Part shown: positions 8,907 to 18,889 of the stretch, piece by piece
Layout of the letters: every line of letters starts with the position of its first letter
How positions within the stretch are numbered: the first letter of the stretch is position 1
NCBI RefSeq assembly: GCF_900109565.1
Contig: NZ_FNZZ01000003.1
Location: forward strand, 1-64,000
Length of the DNA: 64,000 bases
DNA from: Sphingomonas palmae
GTDB lineage: Bacteria > Pseudomonadota > Alphaproteobacteria > Sphingomonadales > Sphingomonadaceae
Direction of reading: 5' to 3'
Translations under genes and position numbers: made by a program
Notes under the pieces: generated by a model
Told to the model about the DNA's origin: nothing
Seen by the model: only the letters and a program-made list of their open reading frames with translations
The model's database searches: none

Positions 8907-10427
8907 ATGACGACGATCCGCGAAGCCGATTTGATCGAGAGCGTGGCCGATGCGCTCCAGTTCATCAGTTACTATCACCCGATGGATTACATCCGCGCGC
9001 TGGGCGACGCGTATGAGGCCGAGGCGAGCCCGGCGGCGAAGGACGCGATCGCGCAGATCCTGACCAACAGCCGCATGTGCGCGGAAGGGCATCGCCCGAT
9101 CTGCCAGGACACGGGCATCGTCAACGTGTTCGTTAAATGGGGCATGGACTGCCGGCTCGACAACACGTCGCGCTCATTGCAGGACGTGGTCGACGAGGGC
9201 GTGCGCCGCGCCTATCTGCACCCGGAGAACAAGCTGCGCGCCTCGGTGCTCGCCGACCCGGCGTTCACCCGCCGCAACACGCGCGACAACACGCCCTGCG
9301 TGCTCCACGTCGACATGGTGCCGGGCAACACGGTGTCGGTCGATGTCGCGGCGAAGGGCGGCGGCAGCGAGAACAAGTCCAAGTTCAAGATGATGAACCC
9401 GTCCGACTCGATCGTCGATTGGGTGGTCGAGATGCTGCCGCAGATGGGAGCGGGCTGGTGTCCGCCGGGCATGCTGGGGATCGGCATCGGCGGCACCGCT
9501 GAACATTGCGTGCTGCTGGCTAAGCAGGCGCTGATGGAGCCGATCGACATGGGGCCGCTCAAGGCCCGCGGGCCGCGCAACGACCTGGAGGCCCTGCGGA
9601 TCGAGATCTTCGATAAGGTCAACGCGCTCGGCATCGGGGCGCAGGGGTTGGGCGGGCTGTCGACCATCCTCGACGTCAAGATCAAGGACGCGCCGTGCCA
9701 CGCCGCGGGCAAGCCCGTTGCGATGATCCCGAACTGCGCCGCGACGCGTCATGCGCACTTCACGCTCGACGGCAGCGGCCCGGCGTATCTGGAAGCGCCC
9801 AAGCTCGACGAGTGGCCTAAGGTGGACTGGAAGCCCGACACGGCGGCGATCCGCGTCGACCTTGACACGCTGACGCCCGAGGTGGTCGCGCAGTGGAAGC
9901 ACGGCGACCGCCTGCTCTTGAACGGCAAGATGCTCACGGGGCGCGATGCCGCGCACAAGCGCATCGCCGACATGCTGGCGCGCGGTGAGGAACTGCCGGT
10001 CAGTTTCAAGGGCCGGGTTATCTACTACGTCGGGCCGGTCGACCCAGTGGGCGAAGAGGTGGTGGGGCCTGCAGGTCCGACGACCGCGACGCGGATGGAC
10101 AAGTTCACGCGCATGATGCTCGACCAGGGCCTGCTCGCGATGGTCGGCAAGGCCGAGCGCGGGCCGGCGGCGACTGAGGCGATCCGCGAGGCGAAGAGCG
10201 CGTATCTGATGGCGGTCGGCGGCGCGGCTTACCTGGTCGCGCGCGCGATCAAGGGATCGAAGGTCGTCGGGTTCGAGGATCTGGGGATGGAAGCGATCTA
10301 CGAGTTCGAGGTCAGCGACTTCCCCGTCACGGTCGCGGTCGACGCCGAGGGGCAGAACGTCCACCAGCTCGCCCCGCTGGTCTGGCGCGAGAAGATCGCG
10401 CGCGAGGGGCTGCTACAGCCGGCGTGA
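8907..10427 (+). CDS. fumA: Fumarate hydratase, class I (iron-sulfur)
   Basis: Interconverts fumarate and L-malate in the TCA cycle, using a [4Fe-4S] cluster. The protein has 506 residues; an upstream open frame reaches 8427, but family similarity begins at MTTIREADLIESV, so the ATG at 8907 is chosen. Cluster cysteines are visible in GHRPICQDTGIVNVF, GIGGTAEHCVLLAK and VAMIPNCAATRHAHF. The alpha-type region (about 1-300) is followed by the beta-type swivelling domain with KGRVIYYVGPVDPVGEEVVGPAG (quoted here by its start, KGRVIYYVGP). It is divergent from the c-di-GMP gene and stands alone. This oxygen-sensitive class is common in sphingomonads. Confidence 0.94.
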   Translation: MTTIREADLIESVADALQFISYYHPMDYIRALGDAYEAEASPAAKDAIAQILTNSRMCAEGHRPICQDTGIVNVFVKWGMDCRLDNTSRSLQDVVDEGVRRAYLHPENKLRASVLADPAFTRRNTRDNTPCVLHVDMVPGNTVSVDVAAKGGGSENKSKFKMMNPSDSIVDWVVEMLPQMGAGWCPPGMLGIGIGGTAEHCVLLAKQALMEPIDMGPLKARGPRNDLEALRIEIFDKVNALGIGAQGLGGLSTILDVKIKDAPCHAAGKPVAMIPNCAATRHAHFTLDGSGPAYLEAPKLDEWPKVDWKPDTAAIRVDLDTLTPEVVAQWKHGDRLLLNGKMLTGRDAAHKRIADMLARGEELPVSFKGRVIYYVGPVDPVGEEVVGPAGPTTATRMDKFTRMMLDQGLLAMVGKAERGPAATEAIREAKSAYLMAVGGAAYLVARAIKGSKVVGFEDLGMEAIYEFEVSDFPVTVAVDAEGQNVHQLAPLVWREKIAREGLLQPA

Positions 10428-10543
10428 CGCCCACGCGGCGCCGGTCGCGGTGACACGATCGCCGCGCCCGGCGGCCGCTTGACGAGCGACGGTGCGCAGC
10501 GGATGGGTGCGTTCCCGTTCCACTGCCCCTAGCGAGCGACTGC

Positions 10544-11101
10544 ATGACCCTGTCCGACCTGCTGCTGCCGACCTACACCCAGATGCTCGGCACGATGGCC
10601 AAGTGGCTCGACAAGGCCGAGGCCGCGCGCGGCGATGAAGTGGATGCGCTGCTGGGCGCACGGCTTGCGCCCGACATGTTTCCGCTTGCCGCACAGGTAC
10701 GCTTCGCGTGCCGGCAGGCGCAGGAGGCGGTCTACCGGCTGCAGGGGCGGGCATTTCCGTCCGACATCCAGGTCCTGCTCGAAGAAGCCCGGAATGCAGG
10801 TGAGCAGCCCGGGACGCTCGCCGACGCGCGGGCGCGGATCAACGAAACGCTGTCGGTGGTGGAGGCGGCCGCCGCCGAGGGGTTCACGGTGTCGGAAGAT
10901 GCACCGCTCTCCCACGAACTGCCCAACGGCATGGTGCTGGACGTGACCGCGACCGTCTACGCGCGCGACTGGGCGCTGCCGCAATTCTATTTCCACGTCG
11001 TGACCGCCTACGCGATCCTGCGCGCGCAGGGCATCGAGCTGGGGAAAGCCGATTATTGCGCGCACATGCTGCCGTACTTTCGCATGCCGCAGACCGAATG
11101 A
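10544..11101 (+). CDS. DUF1993 family protein
   Basis: A 185-residue soluble protein starting MTLSDLLLPTYTQMLGTMAKWLDKAE, a form typical of the DUF1993 (DinB-like four-helix) family; motif quoted in part as LLLPTYTQML. The C-terminal block with FYFHVVTAYAILRAQGI and the acidic/aromatic pattern also fits. Function is unknown in this family, though the DinB-like fold suggests a metal or thiol-linked role. It is 116 bases after fumarase and on the same strand, with no sign of coupling. No Shine-Dalgarno is obvious; the start agrees with the family's N-terminus. Confidence 0.85.
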   Translation: MTLSDLLLPTYTQMLGTMAKWLDKAEAARGDEVDALLGARLAPDMFPLAAQVRFACRQAQEAVYRLQGRAFPSDIQVLLEEARNAGEQPGTLADARARINETLSVVEAAAAEGFTVSEDAPLSHELPNGMVLDVTATVYARDWALPQFYFHVVTAYAILRAQGIELGKADYCAHMLPYFRMPQTE

Positions 11102-11213
11102 GGCGAGCGCGTCGGCGGGGCCGCCAGCGCAGGCTATGTCCTACAGCGATCGTTGACGCTACGCCGGATGCGTCTTTGATAACGCTATAATTCGCCCACG
11201 CGCCTGCGCGCGG

Positions 11214-11249
11214 GCGCGCGCACATTAGGTATGACTTTTGTGACCTTCC
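11214..11249 (-). repeat. Tandem-unit repeat, GTCAC subtype, copy A
   Basis: On the minus strand this reads GGAAGGTCACAAAAGTCATA followed by ACCTAATGTGCGCGCGCG. It matches the copy at 54786-54827 in nearly every position: GCGCGCACAT, TAGG, then TGACTTT(T/C)G and TGACCTTCC as two 9-base direct units. It sits in a gene-free region downstream of DUF1993. Confidence 0.6.
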
Positions 11250-11303
11250 GCGGAGGCTGACACAGATGTCCTGCGCGCATCCACCGGCCCGAAAATGAGA
11301 AGA

Positions 11304-11338
11304 GGCTGCCGGACCGTCTTTCGACGAACCCGACAGCC
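11304..11338 (-). terminator. Terminator-like hairpin of the micro-ORF transcript
   Basis: A 9-bp stem, GGCTGCCGG (11304-11312) with CCGACAGCC (11330-11338), one G-T wobble, enclosing an inner GTC-GAAA-GAC mini-hairpin. On the minus strand it is followed by a pyrimidine run ending in TTTT. Confidence 0.55.
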
Positions 11339-11454
11339 CCTAGACATGGTCAGCGGCCGGAGAGCTCCAGCCCGGGAGACCATGAACGCCTCTGAAAAGG
11401 CATCAGCGAACCGTTGAATGAGGAGGCAATCTCCTCCGGTCCGTCAATGCACTC

Positions 11455-11511
11455 TTAGACGCGCGTCCCCCGAACGAACTGAACCGAACCCACTGCTGAA
11501 CCATGAGACAT
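11455..11511 (-). CDS. Candidate 18-residue micro-protein or leader peptide
   Basis: The frame ATG..TAA encodes MSHGSAVGSVQFVRGTRV. Immediately upstream on the minus strand is AAAGGAGGTGATC (11514-11526 complement), a complement of the 3' tail of 16S rRNA over its whole length, with GGAGG 7 bases before the ATG. Such a full match is far stronger than the sites of ordinary genes in this window. The peptide is short, basic and Ser/Gly/Val-rich, with no recognisable motif. It may be a real micro-protein, a regulatory leader, or a ribosome-titrating RNA. Too short for family-based support. Confidence 0.4.
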   Translation of the reverse strand: MSHGSAVGSVQFVRGTRV

Positions 11512-11591
11512 CGGATCACCTCCTTTCGCTGGTTGAAGACACGTGCGACCTGCGTTGATCGCACCTGCAATGTGTCCCTGTCGCGGGCGAT

Positions 11592-11606
11592 ATACAAGGC
11601 TTGTAT
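11592..11606. promoter_or_regulatory. 15-bp operator-like palindrome
   Basis: ATACAAG-G-CTTGTAT is a perfect 7-bp inverted repeat around one central base. It lies about 80 bases upstream of the micro-ORF in the orientation of that transcript, a position suited to a dimeric repressor. The regulator is unknown. Confidence 0.4.
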
Positions 11607-11660
11607 TGTCGCGCGGTCTGACCGAACATCCGCCGCCGCAGCGTGGCCGCGACACCGCAC

Positions 11661-12212
11661 TCAGCTGCGGCAATCCTCGATTACGCGGCCGATCTCGGCG
11701 TAGGGCGGCAGCACCAGCGCGGGCGTGCCGGCCTGTTCGATCACGAACCTCCCGCGACTGAACGCCATCGCGTCGAGCAGCGGGTCGTTCGGCGCAAAGG
11801 CGGTCGCGACATAGGGCGGCGTGCCGCCGGTCGGCTGCGCCGCGACGCTGCGGGTCGCCGAGGTCGTGCGGATCGTGAATGGCGTCGCGGCCGTACCAGC
11901 GCGCGACAGGAACAGCCGCCGCTCGCCCAGGTCGCAGCGCAGCACCGCCAGCGCGTCGCGTCCCGCGGTGCCGAACAATGCGCGACTGCCGCGCGCGTCA
12001 CGTCCGTAGCTCCACGTGCCCGGCGTTCGCGGCCAGTCCTGCCAGTCGACCGGCGCGGGGGCGGGCAGCGCGATCGTCGCGGTCGGCGTTGGACGCGGCA
12101 CGTCGACGGGGGTCGGCGCACGCGGCGGCGCGACGCAGGCGGCAACCCACAGCAGCGCGACGACGGGCGAAAGGCGGAGCGGCGAGTGGAAGCGGTGGCG
12201 CGGTGCGATCAT
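11661..12212 (-). CDS. Putative lipoprotein, unknown function
   Basis: A 183-residue protein if started at MIAPRHRFHSPLRLSPVVALL. A signal segment ends in the lipobox-like WVAAC, then a Pro/Thr-rich linker (about 25-55) leads into a globular domain with DWPRTPGTWSYGRDARGSRALF and CDLGERRLFLSR. That layout matches small periplasmic lipoproteins seen in sphingomonads, but no named family was recognised. The open frame extends upstream to 12335, but that part overlaps the promoter of the PRC-barrel gene and has no signal-like start. Divergent from the PRC-barrel gene. Confidence 0.65.
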   Translation of the reverse strand: MIAPRHRFHSPLRLSPVVALLWVAACVAPPRAPTPVDVPRPTPTATIALPAPAPVDWQDWPRTPGTWSYGRDARGSRALFGTAGRDALAVLRCDLGERRLFLSRAGTAATPFTIRTTSATRSVAAQPTGGTPPYVATAFAPNDPLLDAMAFSRGRFVIEQAGTPALVLPPYAEIGRVIEDCRS

Positions 12213-12323
12213 CCGTCCTGCTATGCCGGATGCGTCTCGGAGGCTCAACCGCGGCTGGAACCCGCCGCCGCGACAGACGGTTGTTCCGGCGCACGCGCCC
12301 CAGGCGCCATCACAGGAGCCCCC

Positions 12324-12716
12324 ATGTCCGACCACGACGCCGCATCAACGACCTCTGGCGAGCCGACCCAGCTGCTGGTCCGCTCGACGCTGTCCTACTC
12401 GATGCGGGTCGACAGTCGCGACGGCGACCATCTCGGCGCTGTGCACGCCTTCATGGTGCACAAGGGATCGGGCCGGGTGACGCATGCGGTGCTGAGCCTG
12501 GGCGGGTTCCTGGGCATGGGGAAGAGCTTCTACCCGCTGCCGTTCGGGCTGCTGTCACTCGACGCGGTGCGCGACCTGTACGTCGTCACGATCGACCGCC
12601 GCATGCTGGAAGGCGGGCCGAGCTGGGCGAACAACCCCCCGGTGTTCAACCAGTCCTACGCCGACAGCGTTGCGCGCTACTACGAAGTGCCGGCCGAGAA
12701 CCTCGCCAACGGTTGA
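12324..12716 (+). CDS. PRC-barrel domain protein
   Basis: A 130-residue soluble protein. The segment from STLSYSMRVDSRDGDHLG through HAVLSLGGFLGMGKSFYPLP (quoted separately) is a PRC-barrel: a beta-barrel of about 80 residues found in photosynthetic reaction centre H subunits, RimM and many small stress proteins. An N-terminal Ser/Thr-rich tail precedes it. CAGGAG lies 7-8 bases before the ATG at 12324; the upstream open frame is ignored. It is followed closely by the DUF3597 gene and a tiny hydrophilic protein, probably one transcription unit. Role likely stress or envelope related, by inference. Confidence 0.82.
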   Translation: MSDHDAASTTSGEPTQLLVRSTLSYSMRVDSRDGDHLGAVHAFMVHKGSGRVTHAVLSLGGFLGMGKSFYPLPFGLLSLDAVRDLYVVTIDRRMLEGGPSWANNPPVFNQSYADSVARYYEVPAENLANG

Positions 12717-12736
12717 ACGAGAAAGGACCTGTCACG

Positions 12737-13195
12737 ATGAGCATTTTCGGCAAGATCAAGGACGTGATCTTCGGTCACAATGGTCCGCTCGGCGGGCAGT
12801 TCGGCGGCAAGAAGGATGCGGCACCCGCACCTGCTCCGACGCCCGCCGGCGGCGCGCCGCACCCAGCGCCGACGCAGCAGCCGCAGTCGGCTCCGGCGCA
12901 GGCTCCTGCAACGCCCGCGCCGACCCCGGCGCAGCCGGTCGATGTCGAGCAGGTGCTGACCAGCATCGCCGCGCAAAAGGGTAACCCGAACCTCAACTGG
13001 CGCACATCGATCGTCGACCTGATGAAGCTGCTCGACCTCGATTCGAGCCTCGACAACCGCAAGGAGCTGGCGACCGAGCTCGGTTACAGCGGGGCGAAGG
13101 ACGGCTCGGCCGAGATGAACATCTGGCTCCACAAGGCGGTGATGCGCGAGCTGGAGAAGAACGGCGGCACCGTGCCCGCCAGCATGAAGGATTGA
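12737..13195 (+). CDS. DUF3597 domain protein
   Basis: A 152-residue protein beginning MSIFGKIKDVIFG, followed by a Pro/Ala/Gln-rich linker (about 30-75) and a C-terminal domain containing NPNLNWRTSIVDLMKLLDLD and KELATELGY, which characterise DUF3597. AAAGGA is 10 bases before the ATG. The C-terminal part resembles LysM-associated small proteins in layout, but no LysM is visible. It lies 20 bases after the PRC-barrel gene, on the same strand. Function unknown; the linker suggests a tethered domain. Confidence 0.85.
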   Translation: MSIFGKIKDVIFGHNGPLGGQFGGKKDAAPAPAPTPAGGAPHPAPTQQPQSAPAQAPATPAPTPAQPVDVEQVLTSIAAQKGNPNLNWRTSIVDLMKLLDLDSSLDNRKELATELGYSGAKDGSAEMNIWLHKAVMRELEKNGGTVPASMKD

Positions 13196-13200
13196 AGCCG

Positions 13201-13338
13201 ATGTCGGACAAGCAGAACGACGTGCAGAAGGCGACCGAGGAGCTGCTCGAAGACCCGGATGCGCCGGAGAAGGGCAACACGCGCCCGCCGCAGACGATCG
13301 ACGCCGAACCGGCGCGGGCAGACAAGGACGCGCGGTAA
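13201..13338 (+). CDS. Small hydrophilic protein (45 aa)
   Basis: Starts MSDKQNDVQKATEELLEDPD five bases after the DUF3597 stop and ends with DKDAR. It is very acidic, lacks hydrophobic segments and is probably disordered. Close spacing to the upstream gene and codon choice like its neighbours argue that it is translated. It belongs, in appearance, with the other small charged proteins of this window (21811, 34586, 44057). A modest hairpin (13353-13375) follows. Confidence 0.6.
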   Translation: MSDKQNDVQKATEELLEDPDAPEKGNTRPPQTIDAEPARADKDAR

Positions 13339-13352
13339 GCGGCAAGTGAGGG

Positions 13353-13375
13353 AGGCGGTGCCTGCGGGGCCGCCT
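13353..13375 (+). terminator. Possible terminator after the DUF3597 operon
   Basis: AGGCGG (13353-13358) pairs with CCGCCT (13370-13375) across an 11-base loop, followed by TCCTGTTC. Weak stem, placed between operon end and the convergent TonB gene. Confidence 0.4.
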
Positions 13376-13471
13376 TCCTGTTCACGAACTTACGTGTGAC
13401 CTCGGTTCGCCGATTACCTGACGTGGTGTCCGGGGTGCTGGTGGCGCACTAAGTCGCCGGCGCACGCGTGA

Positions 13472-14221
13472 TCAGCGCCGGTCGCCCTCGACCGCCCAGG
13501 TATGATTCTCCAATATCCACGCCGGGACTGGACGTCCGTCGGCGTCGCGAGAGGGTTCGTAGCGGAAGCGTTGCTGGATCAGGCGGCAGGTGGCGTCGTC
13601 GAGCGAGCGATAGCCGCTCGACCGCGTGATGCGGCAGTCGCCGACACGACCGTTGGTTTGCACGAGAAACTTGACGGAAACGGTGCCTTCGAACCCGGTC
13701 TCAGCGAGGTCGCGGATGTCGGCGGGGAAGTCGCCGTCGGTGATGCGGCCCTTGCGCTGGATCGGCGGCGTCTCGTCACCGCCGTCTCCGTCGCCATCCC
13801 CCCAGCCGCCCGAGCCCGTTCCGTCGCCGATGCCGCCAGCACCGGTACCCGGACCGACGCGCGGCGCCGCACCCTGCGTCGCCTGATTGCCCTGGAACGC
13901 CTTGGTCGCGACGACGATCGGGGGTGGCGGTACAGGGATGACGACAAACGGTTTGGGCGCAACGACTTGTGTTGCTTTCGAACGGATGTTGGGCGGCGCG
14001 GCGCGACCCTCCGCGCGCTTGCTGACCTTTGGTCTTGGCACGGTCTTTGGCCGCGGCGGAGGCGGGGGCGGCGCGAGGTCGAACAAGCGTAAGCCTTCAT
14101 CGACACGCTGCCGGATCGCCTCGCCGGCAAGGCCGTTCAGCAGCGCCCAGCCGAGCGCTGCCGTAACCCCAAGCGCGGCGGCGGCGGCACCGAGGCGTTC
14201 CTGTCGAGGCTGCGCGTACAT
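13472..14221 (-). CDS. TonB family energy-transducer protein
   Basis: A 249-residue periplasm-spanning protein if started at MYAQPRQERLGAAA. It has one N-terminal TM segment (about 10-30), a proline-rich stretch APPPPPPRPKTVPRPKV (about 50-67) that spans the periplasm, a Gly/Asp-rich linker, and a C-terminal TonB-like domain with GTVSVKFLVQTNGRVGDCRI and a final WILENHTWAVEG. TonB proteins transmit the proton-motive force to outer-membrane receptors. No exbBD genes or receptor are adjacent. A longer frame reaches 14302, but its first 27 codons lack TonB features. Confidence 0.82.
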   Translation of the reverse strand: MYAQPRQERLGAAAAALGVTAALGWALLNGLAGEAIRQRVDEGLRLFDLAPPPPPPRPKTVPRPKVSKRAEGRAAPPNIRSKATQVVAPKPFVVIPVPPPPIVVATKAFQGNQATQGAAPRVGPGTGAGGIGDGTGSGGWGDGDGDGGDETPPIQRKGRITDGDFPADIRDLAETGFEGTVSVKFLVQTNGRVGDCRITRSSGYRSLDDATCRLIQQRFRYEPSRDADGRPVPAWILENHTWAVEGDRR

Positions 14222-14378
14222 GCCGGCCGATGTAGGAAGCGGTGGCTGAACCGCGAGTGGCTGGCGATGATCGAGATCGCCTGAACGGCGCGAGGAGCAC
14301 ACCCATCTGGCGCGTTCAAGTCAGATAAGAGCGGTCCGTTGGAGCAGATCGTCCGGCGGCCGCGATCACCGTGTCAGG

Positions 14379-14761
14379 TCACTGCTGGCGGGATCGTCCG
14401 CGAAATTGGTTGCGGACCAGACCCACGGCACTTGCCCCGATCGCACCGATGCTGGCGATCACGCACGCCGCCCAGCCGTACAGCCCCGCGAAGTTCGGAT
14501 CGCCGTTCGCAGCGCGCAGGCCGATCACCGCACCTGTCCAGCCGGCGATCACGAGCGCGGCGAGTACCCACCACAGCATGCGCCGACCACGCGGTGCCGC
14601 GGTGCCAAGCACGAAGGGCAATACGGTGGGCAGCGTAGTCACCGCGAACCGCAGCCCCGCATCCGCCCCGTTGCCGGTCGTCGCGACGAGCACGATCCCG
14701 CACGCCGTTGCAAGCACCCCGCCCGCGATGAGGAACCGTCCACGGGTCATGTCGTCGCGCG

Positions 14762-14765
<4 letters not shown>
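14379..14765 (-). CDS. Small membrane protein coupled to uvrB
   Basis: A 128-residue protein with about four hydrophobic segments ([19 protein letters not shown], a second near 40-52, [19 protein letters not shown], and a last near 95-112). It starts with GTG overlapping the uvrB stop codon in GTGA, so translation is probably coupled to uvrB; an internal ATG at 14750 (MTRGRFL) is an alternative. Family not recognised. Location in the inner membrane is predicted from hydrophobicity only. Confidence 0.6.
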
Positions 14766-16951
<2,186 letters not shown>

Positions 16952-17018
16952 ATGTTCACGATATGGGCGCTCGGTGGCGCGGCGTGAAGGAGCTTGGCGC
17001 GCGACAAGCTGCGCTTGG

Positions 17019-17047
17019 TTGACCCCGCCCGTGGTGCCCCATATTGC
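17019..17047 (+). promoter_or_regulatory. Putative promoter of the ferredoxin-NADP reductase gene
   Basis: TTGACC (17019-17024) and TATTGC (17042-17047) are spaced by 17 bases, a good match to a housekeeping sigma factor site, and lie about 70 bases before the ATG at 17117. Prediction from sequence only. Confidence 0.45.
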
Positions 17048-17116
17048 GCAGCGTTCGCAATCAGAGTGACAGGCTTAAGGCCGTGCCGTCCGGGCGCGGT
17101 TCGAGGAAGAACAGGC

Positions 17117-17950
17117 ATGACCGACGTCCGCGCACCCAAGACCATTCCCGAGAGCAAGGCGTTCGCCAGCGTCAAGGTGAACTGGGTTCGCCACTGGAAC
17201 GAGCATCTGTTCAGCTTCGCGGTCGAGCGGCCGACGAGCCTGCGCTTTCGTTCGGGCGAGTTCGTGATGATCGGGCTGCCGGGCGAAGAGGGCGCGGACG
17301 GCAGCGTGGGCAAGCCGGTCATGCGTGCCTATTCGGTCGCGAGCCAGCATTATGCCGAGGAGTTGGAGTTCCTGTCGATCAAGGTCGAGAACGGCCCGCT
17401 GACGGGTCGGCTGCAGCAGATCGTGCCGGGCGACGAAATCTATCTCGGCCGCAAGCCGACGGGCACGCTGGTCACCGACGCGCTGCTGCCGGGCAAGCGG
17501 CTGTTCATGCTGTCGACGGGCACGGGCCTTGCGCCGTTCCTGAGCCTGGCGCGCGACCCCGACGTGTACACGATGTTCGACCAGGTGATCGTGGTCCACT
17601 CGGTCCGCCGGGTCAGCGATCTGGCGTATCACGACGAGCTGGCGGCGCGGCTGGCGGACGATCCGCTGGTGGCGGACGAGGCGGCGCACCAGTTCCACTA
17701 CATTCCGACTGTCACGCGCGAGCCGTTCCACACCACGGGGCGCATCGACGCGCTGATGGAGAATGGCCGGATGTTCGGCGATCCGATCACCGGCGACAAA
17801 TGCTTCAACCCGGAAACCGACCGCATCATGATGTGCGGGTCGATGGACATGATCCGCGATACGGCGAAGACGCTGGAGACGCTGGGCTTCGTCGAGGGAT
17901 CGAACGCTGCGCCGGGCACCTACGTGATCGAGCGCGCCTTCGTCGGTTAA
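17117..17950 (+). CDS. fpr: Ferredoxin--NADP(+) reductase
   Basis: A 277-residue FAD enzyme that exchanges electrons between NADPH and ferredoxin or flavodoxin, linked to oxidative stress and Fe-S repair. Seen: FAD-binding RAYSVAS (preceded by GKPVM), the phosphate/nicotinamide motif LSTGTGLAPFLSLARDP, the NADPH-site MMCGSMDMI, and a C-terminal YVIERAFVG ending in an aromatic-containing tail. The open frame reaches upstream to 16994, but family similarity and the ATG at 17117 (MTDVRAPKTIPES) set the start. Divergent from uvrB with a plausible promoter between them. Confidence 0.93.
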   Translation: MTDVRAPKTIPESKAFASVKVNWVRHWNEHLFSFAVERPTSLRFRSGEFVMIGLPGEEGADGSVGKPVMRAYSVASQHYAEELEFLSIKVENGPLTGRLQQIVPGDEIYLGRKPTGTLVTDALLPGKRLFMLSTGTGLAPFLSLARDPDVYTMFDQVIVVHSVRRVSDLAYHDELAARLADDPLVADEAAHQFHYIPTVTREPFHTTGRIDALMENGRMFGDPITGDKCFNPETDRIMMCGSMDMIRDTAKTLETLGFVEGSNAAPGTYVIERAFVG

Positions 17951-17966
17951 GCGTGCCGTGGCGAGG

Positions 17967-18785
17967 TCAGAATAGCTCCAACGCCGCCACATCCTCGGCC
18001 GACAGGTCGATGCCGAACATCATGCTCAAGCGCATGCGATAGACGCGCGGGTCGGTGATCTCGGCGGCGCTGTCGGTGCTGGCGGCGCGGCGGCGATAAT
18101 CGCGATCGGTCAGCGTCGCGAAGCCGTGCGGCAGGACGATCGACACGATCGTCGCGTTGGTGAAGCGGCTGGCGGGCGCGCTCGATGACCACCAATTGCC
18201 CATCGCTAGGTCGCTGTCGTGGACCTCGCCCAGCGTGAAGCTGTACTGACGCTGCCACCCCGGACCAGCGCCGCGCCCGTCGGTGGTCGCCGCGTCGCCG
18301 TCGCGCAACAGGACCCAACCGTGCTCCGTGTCGCGCGCGAGCATGAAGCGCGCGCCATCGGGCGCCTCCGCTGTTTCACCGTCCGCCAGCCGCATCACAG
18401 GCGCGTAGCTGCCGCCGAAGCCGGGGTCGGCGATCCAGTGCTCGCCCGCAATGGTCACCAAGGACAGCGTGTGGGTGAGCGGCGGCACCGCGGTCGCGCC
18501 GAGCCAGACGCGCGCGAGCAGCGGACGCGCGGCGAAGCCAGTCGCCGCCAGCGCGTCTAGGAACAACCGATTGTGCTCGAAGCAATAGCCGCCGCGCCGC
18601 GCGGTCACTAGTTTCGCGAACACCGACGCGGAATCGATCGCGATCTCGCGCCCGAGCCGCACGTCGAGGTTCTCGAACGGGATCGCGAGCCGGTGCGCAC
18701 GCTGCACCCGCGCCAGCCCTTCCGCGTCTTTGGTCGGACGCGCGGGCAGGTCGATGCGGGCGAGATAGGCATTGAGGTCGAACAT
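17967..18785 (-). CDS. nat: Arylamine N-acetyltransferase
   Basis: A 272-residue acetyl-CoA-dependent enzyme that acetylates arylamines and hydrazines. The cysteine-protease-like triad is visible: C68 in RRGGYCFEHN, H105 in LTHTLSLV and D120 in WIADPGFGG. The N-terminal IPFENLDV motif is also typical. The frame extends to 18872, but MFDLNAYLARIDL at 18785 is the family start. Convergent with fpr, with 16 bases between them. Physiological substrate unknown. Confidence 0.92.
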   Translation of the reverse strand: MFDLNAYLARIDLPARPTKDAEGLARVQRAHRLAIPFENLDVRLGREIAIDSASVFAKLVTARRGGYCFEHNRLFLDALAATGFAARPLLARVWLGATAVPPLTHTLSLVTIAGEHWIADPGFGGSYAPVMRLADGETAEAPDGARFMLARDTEHGWVLLRDGDAATTDGRGAGPGWQRQYSFTLGEVHDSDLAMGNWWSSSAPASRFTNATIVSIVLPHGFATLTDRDYRRRAASTDSAAEITDPRVYRMRLSMMFGIDLSAEDVAALELF

Positions 18786-18889
18786 GGACCGTCCGTGACC
18801 GATCGCGCGCGAGGGGGCAAGGTTCGCGATCCCTCTAGGCATCCCGGTGCGTGCGGCTATGGTCGCGAACAAGAAGAGGGGGAAATGTC

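Larger units (their letters stand above)
11295..11590 (-). ncRNA. Candidate structured transcript with a micro-ORF
   Basis: Reading leftwards, this stretch holds a short ORF with a near-perfect ribosome site, a GAGGAG/CTCCTC hairpin (about 11419-11435), a CATGGTC/GACCATG stem enclosing a GC-rich arm (about 11345-11385), and a final stem 11330-11338/11304-11312 (one wobble pair) followed by CTCTTCTCATTTT, like an intrinsic terminator. The compact hairpins and the lack of a long reading frame suggest a small RNA or leader. The ends are guesses and no known RNA family was recognised. Confidence 0.35.
11102..11660. other. Structured non-coding region between DUF1993 and a lipoprotein gene
   Basis: 559 bases without a conventional gene. 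From left to right: an alternating GC stretch plus a copy of the window's tandem-unit repeat (11214-11249), a terminator-like hairpin for the minus strand (11304-11338), several further hairpins, an 18-codon ORF with a full Shine-Dalgarno match (11455-11511), and a perfect palindrome (11592-11606). Longer open frames here (for example 85 codons at 11403-11660, minus) have no protein-like composition. Confidence 0.55.

Noticed and set aside
11403..11660. 85-codon minus-strand ORF over the structured region
   Set aside because: Arg/Ser/Val-rich text overlapping hairpins; the 18-codon frame has the ribosome site instead.
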